A stretch of 64,000 nt of DNA from Achromobacter kerstersii. GTDB taxonomy: Bacteria > Pseudomonadota > Gammaproteobacteria > Burkholderiales > Burkholderiaceae_B. This document shows positions 28,485-36,847 of the stretch, piece after piece. Where the stretch lies: positions 124,001-188,000 of the forward strand of contig NZ_CADIJQ010000008.1 in the NCBI RefSeq assembly GCF_902859595.1. Direction: 5' to 3'. The translations under genes were made by a program, and so were the position numbers. Under the pieces are notes generated by a model that saw only the letters and a list, made by a program, of their open reading frames with translations, was not told where the DNA came from and did no database searches. Each line of letters starts with the position of its first letter. Within the stretch, counting starts at the first letter, position 1.

Positions 28485-29150
28485 TAATATGAATTTATTT
28501 ATTTGATTAAAACATCTCAATACTGGCGGCAAATAAACGGATTACACCCCAATTTCCGGGCTAATCCATCCATCGCAATATTTGCCTGCTTGTCCGCTGG
28601 CTTGCGCGCCGCGAGCACGTGCATCGCCATCGGCAGCATCCCGAAAAAATCCAAGCCTGACATTGACTTACCTCAGCACACCTGCAAAAGCCCCGGCACT
28701 GCGGGCATGCATATGCCTGCGCATCATCGGCGCAAAGCCGCACGGAGTTTATGGGTATTTCGAGATAGAAAATAGAAAATAATGTATCGGTAATACATAA
28801 TAATTTTCCGTCGCAAAGGCAAAAACAAACACTGTTTCATGCGCTTTCCCAGCGCGCTGGCTGGATGCGAAGTTACCATCAGAAACTACAGAAACGTATC
28901 TTCACAAAAAAACACGCCCGTGTTTAAATGAAACACGGGCGTGACTTCCAGGCAGGATCGGGTCACCAGCGGCCAACGGCCCATGCATCGGAACGGCAAT
29001 CGTCCGGACCTCTCGCCTCCATACCAACAACACCGCCAGACGGTCTCGTCATGGCGCGGCGCGATAAAGAGGGGCATGCCGGGACTGCTGACGCCGCGCG
29101 CTTCCCTCTCAGGCGCCGCCCTATGCCGCGCCACCTCATTGGAAGCATCA
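28485..29150. other. AT-richer gene-poor region upstream of the XRE and response-regulator genes
   Basis: About 660 bases without a convincing gene. Composition drops well below the window average between 28485 and 28910. It holds a dyad ATGTAT-CGGTA-ATACAT at 28782-28798 that could be an operator, and an isolated minus-strand terminator at 28905-28943. Short plus-strand reading frames across 28503-28782 overlap each other and look like chance. Confidence 0.6.
28905..28943 (-). terminator. Strong intrinsic terminator on the minus strand with no gene feeding it
   Basis: A perfect 13-bp stem (CACGCCCGTGTTT with AAACACGGGCGTG) and a 5-base loop are followed on the minus strand by seven U residues (AAAAAAA at 28906-28912 on plus). 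The nearest gene to the right, at 29151, is on the plus strand, so the terminated transcript would be antisense to it or a small RNA. Confidence 0.8.
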
Positions 29151-29963
29151 ATGAATAACACGCTGGATGTCATTTTCCTCGGAGCCGACGACGCCAGGCA
29201 TGCCAGGCTCGTGGACGCCCTGTCTCACCTGGGCTTCTGCGTCCGCCGCTGCCTGGATCTGGTAGACGTGTACGACCGTTACTCCCGCCGCCCCAGCCCG
29301 CTGGTCGTGCTGGAGGCTCCCCTTTCAGACATACACAATGCCGCCGTACGCCTGCGTGCCGTGGACCGCGGGCTGGGCATCGTCGCAATCGCTGCATTCG
29401 CCGACGCCGAAAGCCGAATCCGCACGCTGCTGTGCGGGGCGGATGCCTGCCTGCCGCCAGACGTCACGGGCCTGGAGTTGGCCGCGGTGCTTCAAGCGCT
29501 GGTGCGCCGCGCGGTGGGCATGGATGGGATGGACGCGGCCGCCGACGCGCACGCCGAAGAGCCCGCTCAGGAAACCTGGCGGTTGGCCAACAAGGGCTGG
29601 ACGCTGATCAGCCCCACGGGCCGCACGCTGGGCCTGACGACAGGCGAACGCGATTTCATTTCCCGCTTGGTGACGGCGCCAGACCGCAAGGTCAGCCGCG
29701 ACGCCTTCTATGCCGATGGCGCAGACGACGCCGACAGCGGCATCACGCGCCGCCGCTTCGTGGATGTGATGATCAGCCGCTTGCGCCGCAAGGCCGCCGC
29801 CAATCAGATGACGTTGCCGATCCGCGCGGTGCATGGCTGGGGCTATATGTTCGCCGCAGACATCACGCTGGATCTGGACTATCGGGAGATGGGGGAAGAC
29901 AGCCGGCTGGACGCGCTGGAAGATTGGCGCCGCGAAACCGCGGATGCCGGCGCGGCGGACTGA
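29151..29963 (+). CDS. Atypical response regulator: degenerate receiver plus OmpR-type winged helix
   Basis: 270 aa. Residues 5-118 follow a receiver fold, but the phospho-acceptor position is Glu (E55 in LVVLEAPLSD) instead of Asp, and the conserved Lys near the end of the domain is Pro (CLPPD). Residues 145-250 form an OmpR/PhoB winged helix (LTTGERDFISRLVTAPDRKVSRDAFY, MISRLRRKAA, IRAVHGWGYMFA). No histidine kinase lies nearby. I used the ATG at 29151 (MNNTLDVIFLG). Phosphorylation-independent activity is inferred. Confidence 0.82.
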   Translation: MNNTLDVIFLGADDARHARLVDALSHLGFCVRRCLDLVDVYDRYSRRPSPLVVLEAPLSDIHNAAVRLRAVDRGLGIVAIAAFADAESRIRTLLCGADACLPPDVTGLELAAVLQALVRRAVGMDGMDAAADAHAEEPAQETWRLANKGWTLISPTGRTLGLTTGERDFISRLVTAPDRKVSRDAFYADGADDADSGITRRRFVDVMISRLRRKAAANQMTLPIRAVHGWGYMFAADITLDLDYREMGEDSRLDALEDWRRETADAGAAD

Positions 29964-30411
29964 AGCGGCCGCGCCACGATGCGGACATGCGCATCGTATA
30001 GGCGAAAAAAACGCGGCGCTGCCCCCGAGAGGTAAGACGCCGCGCTAAAACAACACGTGAACCCGGAGTCATCAGCCGGCACTGATGCCTTCTACCTGGA
30101 TCACGCGATTCCAACATTCGTGCCTCATACTGCTCACGCACGGTCCAACCGTGAACTTGTGCAGGGTCTCTAGTCCCCATACAAGCTGCAACGTGATCAA
30201 CGCCCGGGCGTCACACCATCCAATGAAGACTGGTTGGCTTACCGCCCGTATCAGCGGTTTTCCGTTTGGATAGCCGCGTGATGAAGGAAGTTTAGGACTT
30301 GCCGCGCGATTCCAGTAATTCTTTGTTGATAGCCTTCTATACCTATTTGGCATAGCAGAGCCCGTCGCGCAACGTCCTAAAATACGGACAAAAGGACACG
30401 CTCCCACACCG
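29964..30411. other. Lower-GC intergenic region with stem-loops, possible small RNA on the minus strand
   Basis: About 450 bases with composition near 50 to 55% G+C by eye, below the surroundings. Hairpins: CATCAG-TGCCGG-CTGATG read on the minus strand (30070-30087) and CACGGT-CCA-ACCGTG (30136-30150). A minus-strand terminator lies at its left end. Reading frames on both strands (for example minus 30072-30452) show no family features. Confidence 0.5.
30005..30044 (-). terminator. Intrinsic terminator on the minus strand
   Basis: CGCGGCG (30012-30018) pairs with CGCCGCG (30038-30044); the run of seven A at 30005-30011 is a U-tract on the minus strand. No U-tract follows on plus, so it does not serve the response-regulator gene. 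Confidence 0.65.
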
Positions 30412-31626
30412 ATGCCGACCACAACCCACACCCTCAAACAGCGCCTGCGCAAAGCGCTATCGCTGTTTCCGCCGAACTGGTGCCTGGCGATTCTTGTTGC
30501 GCTGGATGGCTATGCGTTCATGCACCCGGTGCTGCGCGAAGTGCGCGCGCGCGAATACTCATTTTGGCTGGCGCTGGATAACTGGCATGAAGTGATGCGC
30601 GTGGTGGGCCTGCTGGAAATTCCGCGCCTGGTGCTCGGCGTCGGCCTGCAAGTCATTGCCATCGGCCTGATCCTGAAGGCGCGCATCGCATGGGCGTTCT
30701 CGCTGGTGCTGCTGATCGGCATCGGCACGTTCGCGATTATGGGTGACGCCGGGCGCGCGGGGCTGGGCATCTACACGCTGGTGCTGGTGATTGCGCTGAT
30801 CGCGTATTGGCGCCGCTTTGACCGCGCAAGCGTTACCGCAGGCTCGCTGTTCGCGCTGGTCAGTGTGTTGTCGCTGCTGATCTACGCCATCTTCGGCACG
30901 CTCTACCTGGGCAACGAATTCAATCCGCCCGTGCTGGACGCAGGCACTGCGCTCTACTTTTCCATCGTATCGATGTCCACCGTGGGCTATGGCGACATCA
31001 CGCCGCACAGCACCACCGCCAGGCTGTTCACCGCGTCGATTATCATCCTTGGCATTACGGTGTTCGCTACCTCCATCAGCGCCATCGCCGGGCCGGTGAT
31101 CGGCGGCAATCTGAAACGGCTGGTCAAAGGCAGGCTCTCTACCGCCATGAGAAAAAACCACATCATCATCGCAGGCGCCACGCCGCTGGCGCTCAGCGTC
31201 TACAACGGGCTGCGCCAACGCAGCGAGGAAGTGACCGTCATCGTGCCTGTCGGCACGCCCCACGAATACCCCGCCGCCACCGACCTGATCGAAGGCGACC
31301 CCTCCAGCGTGGAAATCCTGCGCAATGCGGGAGTGACGCGCGCGCGCTATGTGCTGGCGCTGCGCGATGACGATGCCGAAAATGCGTTCATCGTGCTGGC
31401 GGCCAAAGAGGCCACAGGCGAAGGCGGCGCGAAGACGGTGGCGCTGGTCAACACCAGCAAGCATCTGGAGAAGATCCGGCGCGTGCATCCGGACATGGTG
31501 TTCTCGGTGCAGTTGCTGGGCGCTGAACTGCTGACGCGCGCCATCAATGGCGAACCGATGGACAGCCAGGCCATCACGGATCTGTTCTTCGCCAAGTCGG
31601 CGACGCCGCCCGTGACGCCGTCTTGA
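30412..31626 (+). CDS. Kch-like voltage-gated potassium channel with RCK domain
   Basis: 404 aa, six transmembrane segments then a cytoplasmic RCK/TrkA-N domain, the layout and length of E. coli Kch. The selectivity filter TVGYGD is present near residue 193 in YFSIVSMSTVGYGDITP, and the following helix RLFTASIIILGITVFATSISAIAGP matches Kch closely. The RCK part includes HIIIAGATPLALSVYNGLRQR and VLALRDDDAENAFIVLAAKE. Probably controls membrane potential or K+ efflux. It faces the EAL gene with 19 bases between the stops. Confidence 0.92.
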   Translation: MPTTTHTLKQRLRKALSLFPPNWCLAILVALDGYAFMHPVLREVRAREYSFWLALDNWHEVMRVVGLLEIPRLVLGVGLQVIAIGLILKARIAWAFSLVLLIGIGTFAIMGDAGRAGLGIYTLVLVIALIAYWRRFDRASVTAGSLFALVSVLSLLIYAIFGTLYLGNEFNPPVLDAGTALYFSIVSMSTVGYGDITPHSTTARLFTASIIILGITVFATSISAIAGPVIGGNLKRLVKGRLSTAMRKNHIIIAGATPLALSVYNGLRQRSEEVTVIVPVGTPHEYPAATDLIEGDPSSVEILRNAGVTRARYVLALRDDDAENAFIVLAAKEATGEGGAKTVALVNTSKHLEKIRRVHPDMVFSVQLLGAELLTRAINGEPMDSQAITDLFFAKSATPPVTPS

Positions 31627-31645
31627 GCCGCGTCGGGGCGGCTCG

Positions 31646-33268
31646 TCACGCCGCGTTAGGGGCGTCCGTGACCGGGCGCTGCGCCGCGGCGGCGACAGCC
31701 CCTGGCGGCGAATGCCCGACATACCACCGCACGAAATCCGCGGACGGCATGGGCCGCGCAAACAGATACCCCTGAATGAACGCCACGCCGCGCGCCGTCA
31801 GGTAGTCAAACTGCACTTGCGTTTCGACGCCTTCCGCCACCACCGCCAGATTCAACCGATGCGACAACGTGATGATCACGTCCAGCACCGGCGCTTCTTC
31901 GCCCGACGGCAAGATGGCCTGCACGAAGCCCTTGTCGATCTTCAGATAATCCACCGGAAACTTCTGCAAATACGATAGCGAGCAATGGCCCGTGCCGAAA
32001 TCGTCGATCGCCACGCGCACGCCGTCGGCGCGCAGCGCATCGATATTGCGGCGCGCCTGGCCGTTGTCCGCAATCAGGCTGCGTTCGGTGATTTCCAGCA
32101 CGACCAGCGGTTGGCGCGCAGCGATATTCGCGCGAAAGGCCTGGACGTCGGACACGAGCGTCGTGCCAGACAGATGCTCGGGTGCGATGTTCACGCCAAT
32201 GTGAAAGTCGGGTGGCGTAGCCCACGTTTGCATATCGCGTTCGATCAGCCGCAACAGATGCTGGGTCAGCGGAATGATCATGCCCTCGGCCTCGGCCGAC
32301 GCGATGAAGATGTCGGGCCGCACGAAACCCACGCCGGGCCGATTCCAGCGCATCAGCGCTTCGGCCCCTTCGCACTGCCCGGTCAGTTGCCCATACACCG
32401 GCTGGTAGTAGACCTGGAACTCGTTGGCGCGCATGGCGCTGCGCAGCTGCTCTTTGAATGACAGGCGATTGACCTGCAAACGGTAAGCGGCAAACGCCAG
32501 CCCGGCGCCGATCAGCAGCGCAACGGGCAGATAGCTCAGCAACAGCTGCTGCCACGCATGCACCAAGCCTTCGGCCGGGGCGCGGACATTGATGGTCAAC
32601 GCCACACGCCCGTTGTTCCGCGTGACTTCGTCGTAGATGAGTTCGGCGCCCTTGCTTGACGCCTTCCAGGACTCACTGCGGATGGGCGCCCCCTTGCCTA
32701 CGATCAGCTCCAGCCCGTAGTCGCCCAGCGAGGCAACGGCATTGAGCAGGTCCAGGATGTACCGGCCGTCCAGCGCCACGGCGCCGCTATAGCCCGGGGC
32801 ACCCGGCTTGCCCAGCAGAATCGCGGGGCGCTCAGGCGCCAGGGGCGTTCCCGCCACTGAGAACAACCAGCGGTCGGGCGTGGCGTCGATGGGCCAATTG
32901 CGGAAATCACCCACGGAGAAATCCACGGTCCCGAGCACCGACGAACAATAGATGTGATCACTGTTGGCGAGAATCAGGGCGCGGAAATACGGGTTCAGCG
33001 CGCTCCAGCGTTGCAGCAAAGGCAGCACTTCCGCGCAAGGCTTCGGCGTCAGCTCGGCCACCCGGTCCAGCACAGACCACGCTTGCGAAAGAATGGTCTC
33101 AACTTGAACACGAACGATTTGCGCGGCCGCTTCGGCTTCGTTGCGCCGTTCGTTCTTGGCATGCACCCAAGACCAGGCCACGCACAACACAATCGGGAGC
33201 AGCAAGGCAAATGCCACTGGCAAATACCGCCAGGACGGCACACGAACCGTCATTCCTGATGTCGTCAA
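31646..33268 (-). CDS. Membrane c-di-GMP phosphodiesterase, CSS-motif plus EAL domain
   Basis: 540 aa. One N-terminal helix (about 15-33), a periplasmic CSS-motif sensor region containing YCSSVLG near residue 108, a second helix (about 245-265), then an EAL domain. Catalytic motifs are present: EAL in CEGAEALMRW near 301, NIAPEHL, EITERS, DDFGTGHCSLSYL, KIDKGF and EGVE. It should hydrolyse c-di-GMP, with the CSS part redox-sensing through disulfides as in E. coli PdeB/C-type enzymes. The start is TTG at 33268 with GAGG upstream, or ATG at 33253. Confidence 0.9.
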   Translation of the reverse strand: MTTSGMTVRVPSWRYLPVAFALLLPIVLCVAWSWVHAKNERRNEAEAAAQIVRVQVETILSQAWSVLDRVAELTPKPCAEVLPLLQRWSALNPYFRALILANSDHIYCSSVLGTVDFSVGDFRNWPIDATPDRWLFSVAGTPLAPERPAILLGKPGAPGYSGAVALDGRYILDLLNAVASLGDYGLELIVGKGAPIRSESWKASSKGAELIYDEVTRNNGRVALTINVRAPAEGLVHAWQQLLLSYLPVALLIGAGLAFAAYRLQVNRLSFKEQLRSAMRANEFQVYYQPVYGQLTGQCEGAEALMRWNRPGVGFVRPDIFIASAEAEGMIIPLTQHLLRLIERDMQTWATPPDFHIGVNIAPEHLSGTTLVSDVQAFRANIAARQPLVVLEITERSLIADNGQARRNIDALRADGVRVAIDDFGTGHCSLSYLQKFPVDYLKIDKGFVQAILPSGEEAPVLDVIITLSHRLNLAVVAEGVETQVQFDYLTARGVAFIQGYLFARPMPSADFVRWYVGHSPPGAVAAAAQRPVTDAPNAA

Positions 33269-33411
33269 AGCCGCCTCGCTGGAAATTCAGTCTATGTGCA
33301 AAATCATCCTGAAAGGGATAGGACACCAAGCGCGGCGCAGCGTCAAGAAGCGATTACACAGCGCCCTGCCTGCCGTGTCGCGGGTTCACGTCGCGGGTTC
33401 ATGCCGCAGAT

Positions 33412-34026
33412 TCAAGCCGCGGATTCCAGCAAGCGCTGGATCAACGCAATATGCGCCCGTCTGCGGGCCGGCAGGTTGATCTGTTCTTCGGGACCCATCA
33501 GCGCCGACATGACCAGCGTATGCACGATGGGCGACAGCAGCAGCCAGGGATGTTCCAGCGCCAGGCACCTGCCGCACAGGCCACGCTTGCGCGCCCGCGC
33601 CAGCACCTGCGCAATATCAGACTGATACGCATCAGCGGTTTCACGCCGCCAACGAGAGGCCAGGTGCGGCACTCGCCCGCTTTCCGCCAGCAGCAGGCGC
33701 ATCGTGCCGGCCATGGCGGGGTCGCCCAAAGACGCGTACAGGTGGTTCACGATGCGCTCGGCCAGATGGCGCGGGGACGACGCCCCATCCACCACCGCGT
33801 CCACGTCCAGCCGGGCCGGATTCAGATGGCGCGTGAGCAGCGCTTCGAAGACGTCTTCCTTACTGGCGAAATGCGCGTACAGCCCCCCTTTGGACAGGCC
33901 GGCGCGCACGGCGATGTCTTCCATCCTGGCGCCGGCATAGCCCGCTCGTGAAAATTCCTGCAATGCCGCGTCAAGGATCTGCCCGACGCGCACGGCAGGA
34001 GGCAGACGACGGCGTTGCACGCTCAT
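33412..34026 (-). CDS. TetR-family repressor divergent from the efflux operon
   Basis: 204 aa. The N-terminal helix-turn-helix reads ILDAALQEFSRAGYAGARMEDIAVRAGLSKGGLYAHFASKEDVFEALL (about residues 15-62), typical TetR. The C-terminal ligand domain is variable and includes a TetR_C-like EPxLH-free helix set. It is divergently transcribed from the NodT-HlyD-ABC operon, with a dyad GACCGGTC-centred operator between, so it most likely represses itself and the exporter until a ligand binds. Confidence 0.9.
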   Translation of the reverse strand: MSVQRRRLPPAVRVGQILDAALQEFSRAGYAGARMEDIAVRAGLSKGGLYAHFASKEDVFEALLTRHLNPARLDVDAVVDGASSPRHLAERIVNHLYASLGDPAMAGTMRLLLAESGRVPHLASRWRRETADAYQSDIAQVLARARKRGLCGRCLALEHPWLLLSPIVHTLVMSALMGPEEQINLPARRRAHIALIQRLLESAA

Positions 34027-34058
34027 AGCGAATTCCCCTGCAAGTCCCGGACATTAAA

Positions 34059-34077
34059 AACCGACCGGTCAGTCGTT
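34059..34077. promoter_or_regulatory. TetR-type operator
   Basis: AACCGACCGGTCAGTCGTT is an imperfect inverted repeat around the perfect palindrome GACCGGTC (34063-34070). It lies 33 bases upstream of the TetR start and between the two divergent promoters. Confidence 0.65.
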
Positions 34078-34080
34078 AAC

Positions 34081-34094
34081 TTGATCCGCATCAA
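34081..34094 (+). promoter_or_regulatory. Perfect FNR/ANR box
   Basis: TTGATCCGCATCAA is an exact match to the TTGAT-N4-ATCAA consensus of FNR/ANR. A plausible -10 element CACAAT lies at 34117-34122, placing the box centre about 41.5 bases before the inferred start of transcription (about 34129), the class II activator position. Confidence 0.72.
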
Positions 34095-34217
34095 GGAACG
34101 CTGCGCGCACCCTGGGCACAATGAATGCATGACCCTGGCATCGGGTCCGTCCGAAAGCCTGGCCACAAGCCGCGCCGCCCCGGACGCACCCGGCGCCCTC
34201 GCGCTGGAGACCCTTGC

Positions 34218-35765
34218 ATGACTCGCCGTCCGTATCCGGCCAAGACCCTGAGCGCCCTGCGCGCCGCCCCCGCCGCCTTGTGCGTGCTGCTGGCGGGCTG
34301 CGTGTCCATGGCGCCAACCTACACCCGCCCTGCTCTGCCCGTGCCCGCCGCTTACACACCGGCCACGGCGCCCGACGCTGCACCGCAAGCCACGCAGGAT
34401 GCGGCGTCCCAAGCCACCCCTAATGCGGCTTCCCACGCCGTACCGCATTCCACACCAGATGCCAACGCCGAAGCCGCCGCCCACATCGCCTGGCAGACCT
34501 ATTTTTCCGACCCCGTCCTGCACGGCCTGATCGACAGCGCACTGGCGAACAACCGCGACCTGCGCACCGCCTTGCTGCGTGTTGAAGAAGCCCGCGCGCT
34601 GTACGGCATTCAACGCGCAGATCAATTCCCCACCATCGGCGTGCAGGCCGAGGGCACGCGCAGCCGCGTGCCGGGGGACCTGAACCTGACCGGCCAACCG
34701 CAGATCAGCAGCCAGTATCAAGCCGGCGTGGGCATGGCCACCTGGGAGCTGGATTTCTGGGGCCGCGTGCGCAGCCTGAAAGACGCCGCATTGCAGAACT
34801 ACCTGGCGTCCGACGCCGCGGCGCAAGCCGCCACGCTCAGCCTCATCACGCAAGTGGCCGACAGCTACCTGACGCTGCGCGAACTGGATGAACGGCTCGC
34901 GCTCACGCGCGAAACCATCGCCTCGCGCGCGGAGTCGCTGCGCATCTTCCGCCGCCGTTTTGAAGTGGGCGCGATATCAAAACTTGACCTGACCCAAGTC
35001 GAGACCTTGTGGCAGCAAGCGCGCGTATTGGGCGCCGACCTGGAACAGACCCGCGCCGCGCAGGCGCACGCGCTGGAATTGCTGGTGGGCGCACCGTTGA
35101 ATCTACCCGCGCACATCACGCAGCTGGACGACAACGCCGTCATGCGCGACCTGCCCGCCGGGCTGCCGTCGGACCTGCTGGTCAGCCGCCCCGACATCGT
35201 CGCGGCCGAGCATCAATTGCAAGCCGCCAACGCCAACATCGGCGCCGCGCGCGCCGCCTTCTTGCCCAGCATCACGCTGACCGGCGCATTCGGCACCGCC
35301 AGCGCCGAGCTGGATGGCTTGTTTTCGGGTGGTAGCCGCGCCTGGAACTTCGCGCCCAGCATCAGCCTGCCGATCTTCGACGCCGGCCGCCGCCAGTCCA
35401 CACTGGATCTGACCGAGGTGCGGCGCGACCAAGCCATCGCCACCTACGAGAAGAGCATCCAGAGCGCGTTTCGCGACGTGTCCGACGCCTTGACGGCGCG
35501 CCACTGGCTGGCCGAACAAGTGGAGGTGCTGCGCGCCACCGTCGCCGCGCAAAGCGAACGCGCGCGGCTGGCGCAGCTGCGCTATGAGCACGGCGCGTCA
35601 CCGTATCTGGAAGTGCTGGACGCGCAGCGCGACCTGCTCGCCGCGCAGCAGACGCTGGTGCAGCGGCGCCGCGCGCTGTTGTCCAGCCGGGTCGGCCTAT
35701 ACGCCGCGCTGGGCGGCGGCACCCACGCCGCGGGATTCACCGCCGCCGCCCCTTCCACCGAATAA
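34218..35765 (+). CDS. NodT-family outer-membrane efflux lipoprotein
   Basis: 515 aa TolC-like channel. Signal peptide with lipobox (LLAGC, Cys about 31), then two outer-membrane-efflux repeats: [30 protein letters not shown] in the first half and [30 protein letters not shown] in the second. [33 protein letters not shown] is diagnostic of NodT/OprM types. A short Ala-Pro-Thr-rich stretch follows the lipidation site. The ATG at 34218 gives a normal start; the open frame upstream runs through the promoter. First gene of the exporter operon. Confidence 0.92.
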   Translation: MTRRPYPAKTLSALRAAPAALCVLLAGCVSMAPTYTRPALPVPAAYTPATAPDAAPQATQDAASQATPNAASHAVPHSTPDANAEAAAHIAWQTYFSDPVLHGLIDSALANNRDLRTALLRVEEARALYGIQRADQFPTIGVQAEGTRSRVPGDLNLTGQPQISSQYQAGVGMATWELDFWGRVRSLKDAALQNYLASDAAAQAATLSLITQVADSYLTLRELDERLALTRETIASRAESLRIFRRRFEVGAISKLDLTQVETLWQQARVLGADLEQTRAAQAHALELLVGAPLNLPAHITQLDDNAVMRDLPAGLPSDLLVSRPDIVAAEHQLQAANANIGAARAAFLPSITLTGAFGTASAELDGLFSGGSRAWNFAPSISLPIFDAGRRQSTLDLTEVRRDQAIATYEKSIQSAFRDVSDALTARHWLAEQVEVLRATVAAQSERARLAQLRYEHGASPYLEVLDAQRDLLAAQQTLVQRRRALLSSRVGLYAALGGGTHAAGFTAAAPSTE

Positions 35766-35779
35766 TCCAGGAACCCGTC

Positions 35780-36847
35780 ATGCCTCTGCCCACCCGAAAG
35801 CTGATTCCCGTGTTGATAGTTCTGGCGGTCGCGGCCGCGGGGTACGCCGGCTGGCGGCTGCTGGCCGACACCGGGCCGGGAGAAGGCTTCATCAGCGGTA
35901 ACGGCCGCATCGAAGCCACCGAAATCGACGTCGCCACCAAATTGGCCGGCCGCGTGAGCGATGTGCTGGTGATCGAAGGCGACTTCGTCAAAGCCGGCCA
36001 ACCGCTTGCGCGCATGCAGATCGACACGCTGAATGCACAGCGCGAAGAAGCGCGCGCCCAGCATCAGCAAGCGATCAACAGCGCGGCCAGCGCCGCAGCG
36101 CAAGTCGCGCAGCGTGAAAGTGACAAGCTGGCCGCCGAAGCCGTCGTTGTGCAACGCGACAGCGAAGCCGACGCCGCGCGCCGCCGTCTGGCGCGCTCGG
36201 AAACGCTGTCCAAGGAAGGCGCGTCGTCTATCCAGGAGCTGGACGATGACCGCGCCCGCGTGCGCAGCGCGCAGGCCGCCGCCCAAGCCGCCCGCGCCCA
36301 AGTGCGGGCAGCTGCGGCCGCGATCGACGCCGCGCGCGCCGCGCAGGTGGGCGCGCAATCGGCCATCGCCGCTGCGCAAGCCACCATCGCCCGCATCGAC
36401 GCCGACATCACCGACAGCGAGCTGCGCGCCCCGCGCGACGGCCGCGTGCAGTACCGCGTTGCTCAACCCGGGGAAGTCCTGGGGGCTGGCGGCAAAGTGC
36501 TGAACATGGTCGACCTGTCCGATGTCTACATGACGTTCTTCCTGCCCGAGCAAGCCGCCGGCCGCGTGGCGCTGGGCCAAGACGTGCGCATCATTCTGGA
36601 CGCCGCGCCGCAATATGTGATTCCGGCCAAGGTGTCGTTCGTGGCCAGCACGGCGCAGTTCACGCCCAAGACCGTGGAAACCGCCAGCGAACGGCAAAAG
36701 CTGATGTTCCGCGTCAAGGCGCAGATCAGCCCCGCGCTGTTGCAACAACATTTGACGCAGGTGAAGACGGGCCTGCCGGGCGTCGCGTGGCTGAAGCTGG
36801 ATGCCGACGCCGCCTGGCCCGCCAATCTTGAAGTCCGGGTGCCCTGA
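35780..36847 (+). CDS. HlyD-family membrane fusion protein (YhiI-like)
   Basis: 355 aa periplasmic adaptor linking the ABC permease to the outer-membrane factor. N-terminal anchor [18 protein letters not shown], first lipoyl half-motif [18 protein letters not shown] near 45, long Ala-rich coiled coil (about 90-205), then [26 protein letters not shown] and the beta-barrel region. It starts 14 bases after the NodT stop and shares one base with the next start (TGATG), so it is co-transcribed and coupled. Confidence 0.93.
   Translation: MPLPTRKLIPVLIVLAVAAAGYAGWRLLADTGPGEGFISGNGRIEATEIDVATKLAGRVSDVLVIEGDFVKAGQPLARMQIDTLNAQREEARAQHQQAINSAASAAAQVAQRESDKLAAEAVVVQRDSEADAARRRLARSETLSKEGASSIQELDDDRARVRSAQAAAQAARAQVRAAAAAIDAARAAQVGAQSAIAAAQATIARIDADITDSELRAPRDGRVQYRVAQPGEVLGAGGKVLNMVDLSDVYMTFFLPEQAAGRVALGQDVRIILDAAPQYVIPAKVSFVASTAQFTPKTVETASERQKLMFRVKAQISPALLQQHLTQVKTGLPGVAWLKLDADAAWPANLEVRVP

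Noticed and set aside
28503..28782. Two short overlapping plus-strand frames in the AT-rich spacer
   Set aside because: No ribosome-binding site or protein features; they overlap in different frames.
28886..29173. 95-aa open frame on the minus strand
   Set aside because: It reads straight through a strong minus-strand terminator and has no features.
30072..30452. 126-aa open frame on the minus strand upstream of the channel gene
   Set aside because: No recognisable motif, overlaps the channel start, and lies in a region that looks more like structured RNA. Kept only as a candidate RNA region.
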